From: Halorussus halophilus
Lineage (GTDB): Archaea; Halobacteriota; Halobacteria; Halobacteriales; Haladaptataceae
Direction of reading: 5' to 3'
DNA: 64,000 bases
Assembly (NCBI RefSeq): GCF_008831545.1
Contig: NZ_CP044525.1
Location: forward strand, 155,257 to 219,256
The stretch's first letter is position 1. Each line of letters begins with the position of its first letter. The notes under the pieces are model-generated. The model was not told where the DNA came from. It saw only the letters and a list, made by a program, of their open reading frames with translations, and searched no databases. Of the stretch, positions 9,053 to 18,048 are shown piece by piece. The position numbers and the translations under genes are program-made.

Positions 9053-9928
9053 ATGGAACGACTTTCCAACACGGTCCTCGACCGCCTCTCGGCACTTGTA
9101 GGTCGGCTACAGCAGTCTGAGTATACTGGCGAGAACCGGTGTCTGCCGTGTACAGTGGTGAACATACTGATCGCGTTCGGACTGAGCGCTCTTCTCACCG
9201 TCACGTCGCTTGCGGTTGCGGGAACGGTGTTGGTTGCGGCGCTCGCGACGATTTACCTCCGTGGGTATCTCGTTCCGGGGACGCCAACGTTGACGCGTCG
9301 ATATTTACCAACTCGCGTTCAGCAGTGGTTCGGAAAGCCGAGGCCCGGGGGGCCACCACAGCATGGAGGCAAGCCGGAGCGGGGGACGAGAGTTTCACCA
9401 GAGGCAGTCTTAGACGATGCAGGTGTCCTGACCGAGTGCGTATCTCGGGACGACGTCTGTCTCACAGACGACTTCGAGGCGAGGTGGCGTGATGCTATCG
9501 ACGAGCTTCGGGGGTCAGAATTGAGTCGAAGGAGTGCGTTAGCTGAGTTGCTGGGGATTTCGACTCACGAATTGACATTCGGAACAGTTGACGGGACTGA
9601 GACCGTGTTCGCGGAGGCGAACGGTGAACGCGTCGGTCAGTGGCTGTCGACTGGTGCACTCGTCGCTGACCTCGGTGCCGCGCGAGCGTTCGAAGACTGG
9701 TATCCGGAGTGGAGTACGCTCGAGATGAACGATAGGGGAACCGTCCTCTCGGTCCTTCGGGTGTTCCTCACGCAATGTCCCACATGCGATGGTGACGTAG
9801 TCATGGGAGAAACTACGACTGATGATTGCTGTTCGTCACAGGATCAGTTTACGGTTCAGTGTGATTCATGCGAGACACGGCTGTATATGGCTGACAGTAC
9901 GGCGTTCGGATTGGCAACGAACGATTGA
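9053..9928 (+). CDS. Haloarchaeal membrane protein with C-terminal zinc ribbon
   Basis: No family with a known role was recognised. Residues about 30-70 contain a CLPC pair followed by two hydrophobic segments. A Gly/Pro-rich cytosolic stretch comes next, then a folded domain with many acidic residues. The C-terminus has two paired-cysteine knuckles (CPTC and CDSC) separated by about 30 residues, a zinc-ribbon layout, with an extra CC between them. It lies 77 bases after tctC in the same direction, but no shared function is evident. A run of six T follows the stop. Confidence 0.6.
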   Translation: MERLSNTVLDRLSALVGRLQQSEYTGENRCLPCTVVNILIAFGLSALLTVTSLAVAGTVLVAALATIYLRGYLVPGTPTLTRRYLPTRVQQWFGKPRPGGPPQHGGKPERGTRVSPEAVLDDAGVLTECVSRDDVCLTDDFEARWRDAIDELRGSELSRRSALAELLGISTHELTFGTVDGTETVFAEANGERVGQWLSTGALVADLGAARAFEDWYPEWSTLEMNDRGTVLSVLRVFLTQCPTCDGDVVMGETTTDDCCSSQDQFTVQCDSCETRLYMADSTAFGLATND

Positions 9929-9934
9929 GCGCTC

Positions 9935-9940
9935 TTTTTT
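9935..9940 (+). terminator. Oligo-T terminator
   Basis: A run of six T preceded by GCGCTC lies just after the stop codon at 9928. This matches the U-tract style of archaeal termination. Confidence 0.4.
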
Positions 9941-10572
9941 AGGTGATGAATCGAGATGGTGGATTGATTACTTCAGTGTGGCACCGTTGACAGATGACAG
10001 CCTTCTTATAAATATTCGGGGTGTTCACATGTTCCTCATCCAAACGAGTTCTTTCGGTTGGGCACTACTCATCAATTACACTCTATGACATTTATTCTAT
10101 TATTTCATTTTCCTCCTTATATATGGGGGCATATTCATTTATAGGGCATGATTGTGCAGATAGTGGTCATATACGCAAATATAACCTCGTTTTATATAGA
10201 AACGCCTATCAAATTCCACGATAGGAGAATTTACTTTTGCCCAATCGCCTTTTAACCTATAGAAAACGAGAAAATCGTCTGTATCAAAAGTTAGATTGAA
10301 CTCAAAGGAAGTTTTCTCACGTCACACTACTACCTGGAGGGGAGAAATCACTCCGGGAGGTCCAAAATTCTCGTTCAGAAAGTACGTAAGTCACCCACGA
10401 CTAAAACCGTGGGCTTCCGACTTGAAATTCATGCGAACTAACCTAAACTAACTATATGGGGACAAGTCCGTACAGGTGTACGAAATAAAGTGAGCGTATC
10501 GATCAGCGATGGATGAGGAAGACACGAGTGTTCGTCAACGCGTTCATACCTCTCTCCATCCTATACAATTCT
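9941..10572. other. AT-rich non-coding stretch
   Basis: About 630 bases of markedly AT-rich DNA with no convincing gene on either strand. It contains several TATA-like runs (for example near 10005 and 10185) and a palindrome typical of IS200/IS605 ends at 10394-10413. It looks like degraded mobile-element DNA between the carboxylate and metal blocks. Confidence 0.5.
10394..10413. repeat. Hairpin resembling an IS200/IS605-type end
   Basis: CCCACG and CGTGGG form a six-base-pair stem around an eight-base loop (ACTAAAAC). Haloarchaeal IS1341/IS605-type elements carry subterminal hairpins of this type near their ends. No transposase gene is adjacent, so this would be a solitary relic. Confidence 0.45.
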
Positions 10573-11334
10573 ATGCGTGAACTCGTCTTCGCTCTTGAAT
10601 ACACGCCGGGCACCAACGCCGTAGCCGACATCCTCACCTCGAACCCGGAGACGAAGATTCGTTCCCTCTCCTGCCACGTCTCCGCCGAAAATCTCTGGCG
10701 CGTCGATTACGTCACCGGTGGGCAAAGCGCACTCGACGAACTCACCGAAACCGTCACCAACGCCGAATACTACACGGACTGTCTGGCCCGCCGTGACTGC
10801 GAAGCCGACTGGGAAACCCAAGTCATCGACCGGACCGACGACGCACTCGTCCTCTACTCCTACTGGTCACGCACACCTTCCTGTACCTCCATTCCCCACC
10901 TCGCACTCGACCACTTCGGCAACGGTCTCATCTTCCAAACGACGTGGGTCGGACACCGCTACGAGTGGCGTATCATCGCGCCCGACGACACTTCCTACCA
11001 CGCCTTCCGCGACGCCATCGAGAACGAAATCGACGACACCACCGGTGTCACATTCGTCCGGGTCGGCGACGCGGACGACGCCACCCCGGACGACGCCACC
11101 CCGGACGACGGCGACTCTTCGCTGACACCTGAACAGGATGCCGCTATGCGGGCCGCCGTCGAACACGGCTACTACCGGACGCCCCGCGAAATCGAAACCT
11201 ACGAACTCGCCGAGAAACTCGGTATTCCGGGCTCGACGCTCTCATACCGACTCCGCCGTGCTGAAGCGCAACTGGCCGAAAACTACGCTACCGAACACTC
11301 ACCGCCCGCCAATCTCTCCCCACCCGACACCTAG
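10573..11334 (+). CDS. HTH-10 (bacterio-opsin-activator-type) transcription regulator
   Basis: DNA-binding regulator of the haloarchaeal HTH_10 class. The N-terminal 150 residues form the family's ligand-sensing region, followed by an acidic linker. The C-terminal HTH begins with the usual LTPEQDAAMRAAVEHGYYRTPR and continues through an AEKLGIPGSTLSYRLRRAE helix pair. The ATG at 10573 (MRELVFALEY) is preferred over 10513, which only adds a hydrophobic extension. The linker contains a repeated DDATP encoded by an exact 15-base tandem duplication. It is the immediate upstream neighbour of a heavy-metal ATPase in the same direction, so metal-responsive control of that gene is likely. Confidence 0.85.
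   Translation: MRELVFALEYTPGTNAVADILTSNPETKIRSLSCHVSAENLWRVDYVTGGQSALDELTETVTNAEYYTDCLARRDCEADWETQVIDRTDDALVLYSYWSRTPSCTSIPHLALDHFGNGLIFQTTWVGHRYEWRIIAPDDTSYHAFRDAIENEIDDTTGVTFVRVGDADDATPDDATPDDGDSSLTPEQDAAMRAAVEHGYYRTPREIETYELAEKLGIPGSTLSYRLRRAEAQLAENYATEHSPPANLSPPDT
11074..11103 (+). repeat. 15-base tandem duplication inside the HTH-10 gene
   Basis: Two exact copies of a 15-base unit (11074-11088 and 11089-11103), followed by the start of a third, add one DDATP repeat to the protein linker without shifting the frame. Confidence 0.85.
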
Positions 11335-11411
11335 CCGCCCTCCCGACACGTAACCGAAGTTGGTACACACCAAACAAACGGGTTTGTCCTCCGGGGACGT
11401 CCATACGCACA

Positions 11412-13973
11412 ATGAGTACGAACGCACCCGGTTCGGAGGACTTCGAATCCCGGACCGTGAAACTCGACGTGCCAGGGATGGACTGTCCCTCATGCGCGGA
11501 GAAGATAGTCAACAGCGTCTCCGAACGTGACGGCGTCGTCTCGGTCGAACCGCAGGTGATGACCGGCACCGTTCATATCGAGTATCTTCCCGAGAAAGTC
11601 GCGGTGGATTCGCTCGTCGAACACGTGCAGGCCGCTGGCTACGATGTCGAATCACGCGACGACCTCCGGACCGAACGGTTCGACGTGCCTACGATGGACT
11701 GTGCGTCCTGTGCAGGCAAGATTGAGAACGCACTCGACGCAATCGCTGGGATTCAGGAACGCGAGACGATCCCGACGACCGGCACCGTCATCGTCACCTA
11801 CGACCCCGAACAGACTTCTCTCGCCGACCTCGCCACCACAATCGAGAGTGCGGGCTACGCCGTCGAAGAGACTGCCACTGACACAGCAGAGGAAGACCTC
11901 GTGGAGGGGAACCGGGCACGAGACGTGTGGTGGAGTCCGCGCGCGCTCAAGACGTGGCTCGGTGGGGGTTTACTACTCGTCGGCCTCGCACTGGAGTTCC
12001 TGTTCTCGGGGTTCGACGTGACGCTCACCACGTTCCTCGGGCGAGAGTTCGCCGCCGCCGAGTTGTTCTACTTAGTCGGCGCACTGGTTAGCGGCGAGCA
12101 AATCCTCCGGAACGGCTACTACTCCGCCCGTACGCGGTCATTAGACATCGACCTGCTGATGAGTCTCGGTATTCTCGGCGCGATCACTGCCAGCGTCGTC
12201 TTCGGTGAATCACTTTATCTCGAAGCCGGGATGCTCGCCGTGCTGTTCAGCATCGCCGAGTTGATGGAGGAGTACGCAATGGATCGCGCCCGCTCCTCGC
12301 TCCGCGAACTGGTGGACCTTTCGCCGACGACCGCAACTGTTCGCAGGGATGGTGAGGAGACGACCGTCCCAGTGGAGGAACTGCGCGTCGGTGACCGCGT
12401 CATCGTGCGTCCCGGCGACCGCATCCCCGCCGATGGCACGGTCGTCGAGGGCGAAAGCGCGGTCAATCAGGCACCGATCACGGGCGAGAGCGTACCCGTG
12501 GACAAGACGGACGGCGACGAGGTGTACGCCGGAACCATCAACGAGGAAGGCTATCTCGAAGTGGAGGTTACGACGGCGGCTGAAGACAGCACGCTCGCCC
12601 GAATTATCGAACTGGTCGAAGACGCACAGCGCGACAAGACCGACCACGAACAGTTCGTGGACCGCTTCGCTGGTCAGTACACACCGGTAGTGGTCACGCT
12701 GGCGGTCCTCACTGCTGCAGTACCGCCACTCCTCATCGACGGTGCGGTGTCGCTCGGCCTCGGTGGTCAGACGTTCGTGTTCGCTGGCGACTGGGCGACG
12801 TGGTTCAAGCGCGGACTGGCACTCCTCGTGCTCGCCTGTCCGTGTGCGCTGGTCATCAGCACGCCTGTCAGCGTCGTCTCCGGCATCACGAGTGCCGCGA
12901 AGAATGGTGTCCTGATCAAGGGTGGCACGCACCTCGAATCAGTTGGGACGGTGAAGGCCGTTGCATTCGACAAGACGGGGACGCTCACACATGGCGAACT
13001 CACAGTCACCGACGTCGTGCCCGCGAATGGTGAGTCCCGAGCGTCGGTGCTATCCGTTGCGGCGAGTCTGGAGGCGCGCAGCGAACACCCTATCGCGGAA
13101 GCAATAGTGGAGGCCGCCGATGAGACGGATGTCGAGACCAACGATGTCTCCGCGTTCGAGAGCCTGACTGGAAAGGGTGTGCGGGCTGACTTGGACGGTG
13201 AGACGTACTTCGCAGGGAAGCCCGCGCTGTTTGAAGAACTGGGTCTCTTGCTCGACACCGTCCGTGTCGCGTCCGATGGTGGCGTTGCAGTCGAAGATTC
13301 CAGCAGTCACGATACCCCCGATGCTGGTGATGAGACGATTAAAGACTTGCAGGCCGACGGGAAGACCGTCATTCTCGTCGGAACGGTGGATCGAATCGTG
13401 GGTGTCGTCGCGGTGGCAGACGAGGTTCGCCCGGAGGCGAAGCGGGCGGTCGAACGACTACACGATCTCGGTGTCGAGCATGTCGTGATGCTGACCGGCG
13501 ACAACGAGGTGACGGCACGAGCGGTCGGTGAGGCAGCAGGGGTCGATGAGGTACGGGCTGCGTTGCTGCCCGAGGAGAAGGCCGAGACTGTGGCCGAACT
13601 CAACGAAGAGTTCGGCGGTGTAATCATGGTTGGTGATGGCATCAACGACGCGCCGGCACTTGCGACGGCAACAGTCGGAGTAGCGATGGGTGCGGCGGGG
13701 ACGGACACGGCGGTCGAGTCGGCGGATGTCGCGCTAATGGGTGACGATTTGTCGAAACTACCGTATCTCTACGCAATGTCGGGGAAAGCGAACAGTGTCA
13801 TTCGGGAGAACATCTGGGTGAGTGTCGGCGTCAAAGCACTGTTGGCGGTGGGCGTCCCCTTCGGGTTGGTTAACGTCGCCGTCGCCGTCATCGTAGGCGA
13901 CATGGGGATGAGCCTTGGCGTGACAACGAACGCACTCCGACTGGCGAGAATCAAGCCCGACAGTTTCGAGTAG
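11412..13973 (+). CDS. Heavy-metal P1B-type ATPase (Zn/Cd type)
   Basis: Membrane ATPase exporting soft divalent metals. Two N-terminal heavy-metal-associated domains carry CxxC sites (GMDCPSC, Cys25/28, and TMDCASC, Cys97/100). The membrane metal site is CPC near residue 477 (LACPCALVIS). Phosphorylation motif DKTGTLT is near 518, SEHPIAEA is the P1B-specific HP motif, and GDGINDAPA near 740 is the hinge. The last helix contains GDMGMS, an Asp position typical of Zn/Cd/Pb exporters (P1B-2) rather than Cu exporters. The length of 853 residues is normal. It lies 78 bases after the HTH-10 regulator. Confidence 0.93.
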   Translation: MSTNAPGSEDFESRTVKLDVPGMDCPSCAEKIVNSVSERDGVVSVEPQVMTGTVHIEYLPEKVAVDSLVEHVQAAGYDVESRDDLRTERFDVPTMDCASCAGKIENALDAIAGIQERETIPTTGTVIVTYDPEQTSLADLATTIESAGYAVEETATDTAEEDLVEGNRARDVWWSPRALKTWLGGGLLLVGLALEFLFSGFDVTLTTFLGREFAAAELFYLVGALVSGEQILRNGYYSARTRSLDIDLLMSLGILGAITASVVFGESLYLEAGMLAVLFSIAELMEEYAMDRARSSLRELVDLSPTTATVRRDGEETTVPVEELRVGDRVIVRPGDRIPADGTVVEGESAVNQAPITGESVPVDKTDGDEVYAGTINEEGYLEVEVTTAAEDSTLARIIELVEDAQRDKTDHEQFVDRFAGQYTPVVVTLAVLTAAVPPLLIDGAVSLGLGGQTFVFAGDWATWFKRGLALLVLACPCALVISTPVSVVSGITSAAKNGVLIKGGTHLESVGTVKAVAFDKTGTLTHGELTVTDVVPANGESRASVLSVAASLEARSEHPIAEAIVEAADETDVETNDVSAFESLTGKGVRADLDGETYFAGKPALFEELGLLLDTVRVASDGGVAVEDSSSHDTPDAGDETIKDLQADGKTVILVGTVDRIVGVVAVADEVRPEAKRAVERLHDLGVEHVVMLTGDNEVTARAVGEAAGVDEVRAALLPEEKAETVAELNEEFGGVIMVGDGINDAPALATATVGVAMGAAGTDTAVESADVALMGDDLSKLPYLYAMSGKANSVIRENIWVSVGVKALLAVGVPFGLVNVAVAVIVGDMGMSLGVTTNALRLARIKPDSFE

Positions 13974-14041
13974 CGGGAACAGTCAATACCTTCCTCAGTT
14001 TGATGGAATCACGCAGAGGGGGATCTGGTACGAGATGAGTA

Positions 14042-14380
14042 CTACGCAGACTCGGCGTCTAGTCGGTCGACCAGTCCATCGCGGAACAGCTGTCGAGTTC
14101 CCTCTGGGCCAGTGATGGTCAACACAGTTTCCTCGTACGGCGGTGTGACCGTTATCTCGTACTCAGCGAACGCACAACACTGCAATTCCGAGGACGTGAA
14201 CTGCGCAACCGCGAGAAGCGATTCGTCAGTTCCATCGAACCGAACGGCCAGACCATCTTCAGTCTCCTCGAATCCGAGGTAGTGGGAGACAAGTCGAGAC
14301 TGGACTTCCTTACTCCGCTCTCGCTCCTGTTCTTCGGTCAGCGTACATACAACCTCCCGCGAGGAGTCTTTCTGACTCAT
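14042..14380 (-). CDS. Small CC-motif protein coupled to merB
   Basis: Protein of 112 residues with a SELQCCAFAEYEI segment followed by a beta-rich block ending ITGPEGTRQLF. The combination of an ExxCC motif and a C-terminal TGPEG motif occurs in small uncharacterised proteins often found next to mercury and MerR-type genes. The vicinal cysteines could bind a thiophilic metal. Its start overlaps the stop of the upstream MerB-like gene by four bases (ATGA), so the two are co-translated. No catalytic activity can be assigned. Confidence 0.65.
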   Translation of the reverse strand: MSQKDSSREVVCTLTEEQERERSKEVQSRLVSHYLGFEETEDGLAVRFDGTDESLLAVAQFTSSELQCCAFAEYEITVTPPYEETVLTITGPEGTRQLFRDGLVDRLDAESA

Positions 14381-15036
14381 TCTGCAGCCTCCGTCGGGGA
14401 CGACGCCGTCAGGGCAGCGGCGATAGGCATGCTCGAGTCGAGCGGGATTCCGACCGTTGTGGCAGCCACGTCTGCCGCCCAGCGTTCGTAGTCCGCACGA
14501 GTTTGGAACGCCTTCACGTACGGACAGACGGCCCCGTAGACGTCCTGTGCAGTCGGATCATCGTCAGCAGGGACCTCGTGGTCAGTAGCTATACCGAAGG
14601 ACATGACCGCATCCGGTGGCGTGACGTTGATCTTGCTCCCCGGGGAGACTTGCAGCTGGATCAAAGTATTCGTGGGAGTGTTCGTCTGGATTTCGACCGG
14701 TTCGTCCACGAGATGCGCCAAGGCGATACCGTCGTAGAAGCACCGGAAGTAGTACGTCTCGTCGGCCGTCTTCGCGGAGTGTGGTGTTTCCCCCTCGACG
14801 TGACAGAGTTCATCGACGGCGATTCCATCTCCATCGACCACGGTCCGGAACGCCGAAATCATATCGTCGAACGTCTCGATCGATTCGTCGAAGAACCGAC
14901 TCATGTTGTCTGCCATGTCTTCTGGGAGTTGTGCTGTCTCGACGGCCTGCCCTGCAATCCAGCTGCCTGAACCTGTCGTCCGTTCGTCTGTCTGATCAAA
15001 CGTCAGTTTGGCGCAATTGCAGCTTTCGTCCAACAT
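14377..15036 (-). CDS. merB: MerB-like organomercurial (alkylmercury) lyase
   Basis: Alkylmercury lyase family protein, which cleaves carbon-mercury bonds. The characteristic catalytic set is present: C99 and D102 in RCFYD, corresponding to Cys96/Asp99 of the E. coli plasmid enzyme, and C171 in GAVCPYVKAF, corresponding to Cys159. The ERWAADV segment after it also fits. The N-terminal third is divergent and contains an extra CNC. No mercuric reductase (MerA) is seen in the window, so reduction of released Hg(II) would depend on genes elsewhere. The gene is divergent from an HxlR regulator across a short region with a palindrome and direct repeats. Confidence 0.8.
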   Translation of the reverse strand: MLDESCNCAKLTFDQTDERTTGSGSWIAGQAVETAQLPEDMADNMSRFFDESIETFDDMISAFRTVVDGDGIAVDELCHVEGETPHSAKTADETYYFRCFYDGIALAHLVDEPVEIQTNTPTNTLIQLQVSPGSKINVTPPDAVMSFGIATDHEVPADDDPTAQDVYGAVCPYVKAFQTRADYERWAADVAATTVGIPLDSSMPIAAALTASSPTEAAE

Positions 15037-15055
15037 ACACCATTACCTTCAATAG

Positions 15056-15087
15056 CGAAGTATTAATACTGTCAAGTCCGAAGTATT
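15056..15087. promoter_or_regulatory. Candidate operator between merB and the HxlR gene
   Basis: CGAAGTATT occurs twice in direct orientation (15056-15064 and 15079-15087, start-to-start distance 23 bases). The first copy runs into a perfect 12-base palindrome, AGTATTAATACT (15059-15070), which also resembles a TATA box. This fits an operator where the HxlR protein represses both divergent genes by blocking the promoter. Confidence 0.5.
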
Positions 15088-15112
15088 GGAGTAAGTGCGG
15101 TGCGTGAAAGCT

Positions 15113-15478
15113 ATGGCAGAAACACCCGACACGTCCCCTGACGGTCCAGACCGACAGAACACCGATATCAACTGCTACTGTCCACTTGGTGGTGTGATGG
15201 AACTCCTCAGTCGGCAGTACGCGATGCAAGTGATTTGTGTCGTCGGCGCCATCGGGCCAGCCAGATACGGGACGATCGAAGAGACGCTCGGCGAGGTGAG
15301 TAGTTCGACGCTGTCGAGTCGCCTCGATGACCTCGTCGAAGCGGGCTTGCTCTCCCGGGAACAGTACAACGAAATTCCGCCCCGCGTCGAATACGAACTC
15401 ACCGAAACGGGCGACGAACTCCGCGAACGACTCGATCCGCTCCTCGAATGGGCAGACGAACAGGACGACTCCGTCTAA
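15113..15478 (+). CDS. HxlR-family winged-helix regulator
   Basis: Small DNA-binding regulator of 121 residues. The region CYCPLGGVMELLSRQYAMQV is the standard HxlR N-terminus, followed by the recognition helix (SSSTLSSRLDDLVEAGLL) and a wing (PPRVEYELTETGDEL). The Cys-x-Cys pair could sense thiols or metals. The ATG at 15113 gives the usual length. It is divergent from the MerB-like operon and shares its short intergenic operator, so control of that operon, and perhaps of itself, is the simplest reading. Confidence 0.85.
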   Translation: MAETPDTSPDGPDRQNTDINCYCPLGGVMELLSRQYAMQVICVVGAIGPARYGTIEETLGEVSSSTLSSRLDDLVEAGLLSREQYNEIPPRVEYELTETGDELRERLDPLLEWADEQDDSV

Positions 15479-15481
15479 CGC

Positions 15482-16405
15482 TCACTTAGGACGGCTGAAC
15501 CATTTCGCGAGTCCGGCACTCGTCGTCATCTCTACGATTCCGAAAATGACGGCCGGAAGAGTAGCTACCGTCGGGAACCCCGCGCCGACGAGCAGGGCGG
15601 CAGCGACGGCGAAGTCCCGCATGCCAATCGACAGCGTCGCGGCAATCCGCTCGTCTCGAGTAAAGTTCCAGCTGACGAGCCAACCAGTAACGTAGCCACT
15701 ACAATTGAGAGCGACCGCGCCGGCCGCGACAAGGACGAGAACGCTCCCGCCATCACGAACGAGCGAAGCGTTCGCCGCCGCGACGATACCGATGATGAGT
15801 ATCACCATGAGCCCAGACACCGAGGGATAGACATCGTCGTACTGGCCGATGCGGTCTGGCCACCGATAGCGAGCCCCGACTGCGAGCGTCATCGGAACGA
15901 CCACCGCGAGCAACAACTGTTCGACAATGAGTACCGAATCGACTGTGACTGACTCCCCGAGAAACAGGGTGACGACTCCTGGGACGAACACGAGTGTTCC
16001 GAGACCAACAACGACGAGAACCACCGTCGAAAGCGCGGTGTCGCCCCCACTGAGCTCGGTCATCGTCGGCGTCACGAGTTCGGGCGTCACCGCGCCAAGA
16101 ACCACGAACCCGGCTGTGAGCGCGGGACTGAGACCAAGTGCCCGGGCGATGGCGAACGCGAGCAGCGGCATGCCGGTCTGAACGACGAGAATTACGAGCA
16201 AGGCCCGACCGCGGAGTTGGCGGAATTGGTCGGGCGAAAGCGTCAGTGAGACCGCGCCGATCATGATGGCGAGAATCGGCGTCGACAGTGGCGTGAGTAC
16301 GACTATCGAGGGAACGAGTAGCCCGACGGCGACCGATATTAGCACCCAGACCAGCAGATAGTCGTCGACGAGAGCTGCGGCACGAGTCACGACGCAGTCC
16401 GCCAT
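15482..16405 (-). CDS. BASS-type transporter (bile acid:sodium symporter family)
   Basis: Membrane protein with about 9-10 hydrophobic segments. Family signatures include GAVTPELVTPTMTELSGGD, placed like the Acr3/BASS segment with a broken helix, and the C-terminal SIGMRDFAVAAALL segment, which resembles the conserved mid-family block. Relatives export arsenite or import organic anions with sodium. The start at 16405 (MADCVV) is preferred to 16489 because the earlier stretch is not hydrophobic. It converges on the HxlR gene with three bases between stops. The metal-resistance neighbourhood makes metalloid export one possibility, but the cysteine typical of Acr3 pores was not identified. Confidence 0.75.
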   Translation of the reverse strand: MADCVVTRAAALVDDYLLVWVLISVAVGLLVPSIVVLTPLSTPILAIMIGAVSLTLSPDQFRQLRGRALLVILVVQTGMPLLAFAIARALGLSPALTAGFVVLGAVTPELVTPTMTELSGGDTALSTVVLVVVGLGTLVFVPGVVTLFLGESVTVDSVLIVEQLLLAVVVPMTLAVGARYRWPDRIGQYDDVYPSVSGLMVILIIGIVAAANASLVRDGGSVLVLVAAGAVALNCSGYVTGWLVSWNFTRDERIAATLSIGMRDFAVAAALLVGAGFPTVATLPAVIFGIVEMTTSAGLAKWFSRPK

Positions 16406-16513
16406 TGATGATGTGATTCGTTCATCCGTAGTTTGGTTGCTTATTCGTTTCTGTTGGCGAGCAACCCCTATAGCCACCGCGAAACCCATGACATCTTAAC
16501 AGAACCTGTATAC

Positions 16514-17047
16514 TCAACTCGCTACAAGAGCCTCGAAATCATCTACCATCTCGGAAAACGCTGCAAGCTGCGGTTGAGTTCGAAAGAATCCCAACTGCAA
16601 CGTTTGCTCGAGGAACTCTCGGCCACAATCGAGAATCTCGTTCGAGAGCTGTTCTGTTCGCACGACGTACCCTCGTGCAGAGTTGGCGGTTGGTGGAATA
16701 GGGTCGTCTTCCTCTCGACTTCGAGCCCGAAACGCTACTCGAAGGTGCGATTCCGAGATTGGTTCCAGCAGGAAGTACGCGTTCATGGCTTCAATATCGA
16801 CTCTTACGCGCTTGTATCGGTCTACGTCTCCCATTTGAATCCGCTCTAACGCAGTAACCCAATTGACCAGATCAGAACGTAGATGGTCGCCAACGAATTC
16901 TGGGTTCCAGTCGTACCAGTCACGTTCCTCCTCGTTCTGGTACTGATTCACCCGCTTGCTTTCTACTTCGATTTTGATACCGCCTCGGACCATCACCACG
17001 GAGGAAACGCCCTCATCAGCGACCCAAATTGAGACAGATAGACTCAC
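16514..17047 (-). CDS. Hypothetical protein
   Basis: Family not recognised. A GTG start at 17047 gives 177 residues beginning VSLSVSIW and places the start about 29 nt from an AT box, the leaderless spacing; an internal ATG at 16993 is an alternative. The protein looks cytosolic, with an N-terminal beta-rich part, a central charged stretch with many Glu, Asp and Tyr, and a helical C-terminus. No cysteine clusters or membrane segments are seen beyond a single Cys near the C-terminal third. It is divergent from a rhomboid-like gene and may share its promoter region. Confidence 0.5.
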   Translation of the reverse strand: MSLSVSIWVADEGVSSVVMVRGGIKIEVESKRVNQYQNEEERDWYDWNPEFVGDHLRSDLVNWVTALERIQMGDVDRYKRVRVDIEAMNAYFLLEPISESHLRVAFRARSREEDDPIPPTANSARGYVVRTEQLSNEILDCGREFLEQTLQLGFFRTQPQLAAFSEMVDDFEALVAS

Positions 17048-17071
17048 GTTCACCGCAAGTTTTGGCACCAG

Positions 17072-17081
17072 AAAAATATTT
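17072..17081. promoter_or_regulatory. Shared AT box between divergent genes
   Basis: AAAAATATTT is near-symmetric and lies about 29 nt from the GTG at 17047 (minus strand) and about 34 nt from the ATG at 17110 (plus strand), so it can serve as TATA box in both directions. Confidence 0.45.
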
Positions 17082-17109
17082 CTCCCCCGACAATCAGACT
17101 TCGGACAAC

Positions 17110-18048
17110 ATGGACCCACTGGCGGACACGTACTCTAAATCCCAAACTGAGAGCCGAGAACTACCCTCGCTTCCAGAGTGGGAACCCTACGCCATCGACA
17201 TCTTCGCCATCACGGCAGTCGCAGTAGTTCTCCTCCTCGTCAGCAAGACCCCCGCAAGTTTCCAGAATCAACTCGTCCAGCGCTACAACGACCCATCGCT
17301 CCACGCACTCTACACCACCCACTTCGTCCACCAGTCCGCGGAACACCTACGGGGCAACCTCGTTTCGTATCTGGTAACGGTGCCGCTCACCTACGTAATC
17401 TGTCTTCGAGCAGGACGACACCGCGAATTCCGTCAGGCATTCCTTGGCGTCCTGTTCGTGCTGCCACCGCTTATCTCCGTGGTGAGTCTATTCGGGTTCG
17501 ACATCGTCGTCGAGGTACTACTCGGGGTTGACCCAAACGTCAAGACGAGTCGCGGATTCTCCGCACTCGATGGTGCGTTCGTTGGCGTTCTGCTGGTCGC
17601 AGTCGCCGATCTATTGCGAACTGCAAATAGCTGTGAAGGGTCGGTATCTTCGGTAGTGGGTGCGTTGTTCTGTATCGGCCTTGGAGGCGGGTTCTGGAAC
17701 GTCTTCGAGTACACGACGAGCGTGTACGCCATCGTACTGGTTTTGTTGCCGGTCGGTTATGGAGTCTGGCTGGTTCGGAGTGTTGATGAGACGTACCGAA
17801 TCGGCGCAGGACTGCAGTCTGGTGGATGGCTTCGGGGCGAGTACTTGGTTGGTGGATTGTTGCTAGCTGGGTCATTTGCGGCAGCATGGGGCGTGCAGGG
17901 ACTGTTGGCGTTCCCGTGGTTTACCGGTGGGACGAATACGCTCACGCACTTTGTGGGTTTGGTAGCGGGTGTAGGAATGGGAGTCGTTTGCTTCGGGGAT
18001 GTCGGTCCATCATCCCCTTCGACAAACATTCTGAAGAGGAGTTGGTAA
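17110..18048 (+). CDS. Rhomboid-like intramembrane serine protease
   Basis: Membrane protein of 312 residues with about seven hydrophobic segments. The HLRGNLVSY motif (79-87) matches the rhomboid HxxxN-type loop. S151 lies in GFSALDGA, the GxSxxxxG nucleophile motif, and H280 in TLTHFVGLVAG is placed like the catalytic His on the last core helix. Rhomboids cleave single-pass membrane proteins within the bilayer. The start at 17110 is chosen because the longer frame from 17029 reads back through the promoter. No substrate is evident from the neighbours. Confidence 0.7.
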   Translation: MDPLADTYSKSQTESRELPSLPEWEPYAIDIFAITAVAVVLLLVSKTPASFQNQLVQRYNDPSLHALYTTHFVHQSAEHLRGNLVSYLVTVPLTYVICLRAGRHREFRQAFLGVLFVLPPLISVVSLFGFDIVVEVLLGVDPNVKTSRGFSALDGAFVGVLLVAVADLLRTANSCEGSVSSVVGALFCIGLGGGFWNVFEYTTSVYAIVLVLLPVGYGVWLVRSVDETYRIGAGLQSGGWLRGEYLVGGLLLAGSFAAAWGVQGLLAFPWFTGGTNTLTHFVGLVAGVGMGVVCFGDVGPSSPSTNILKRSW

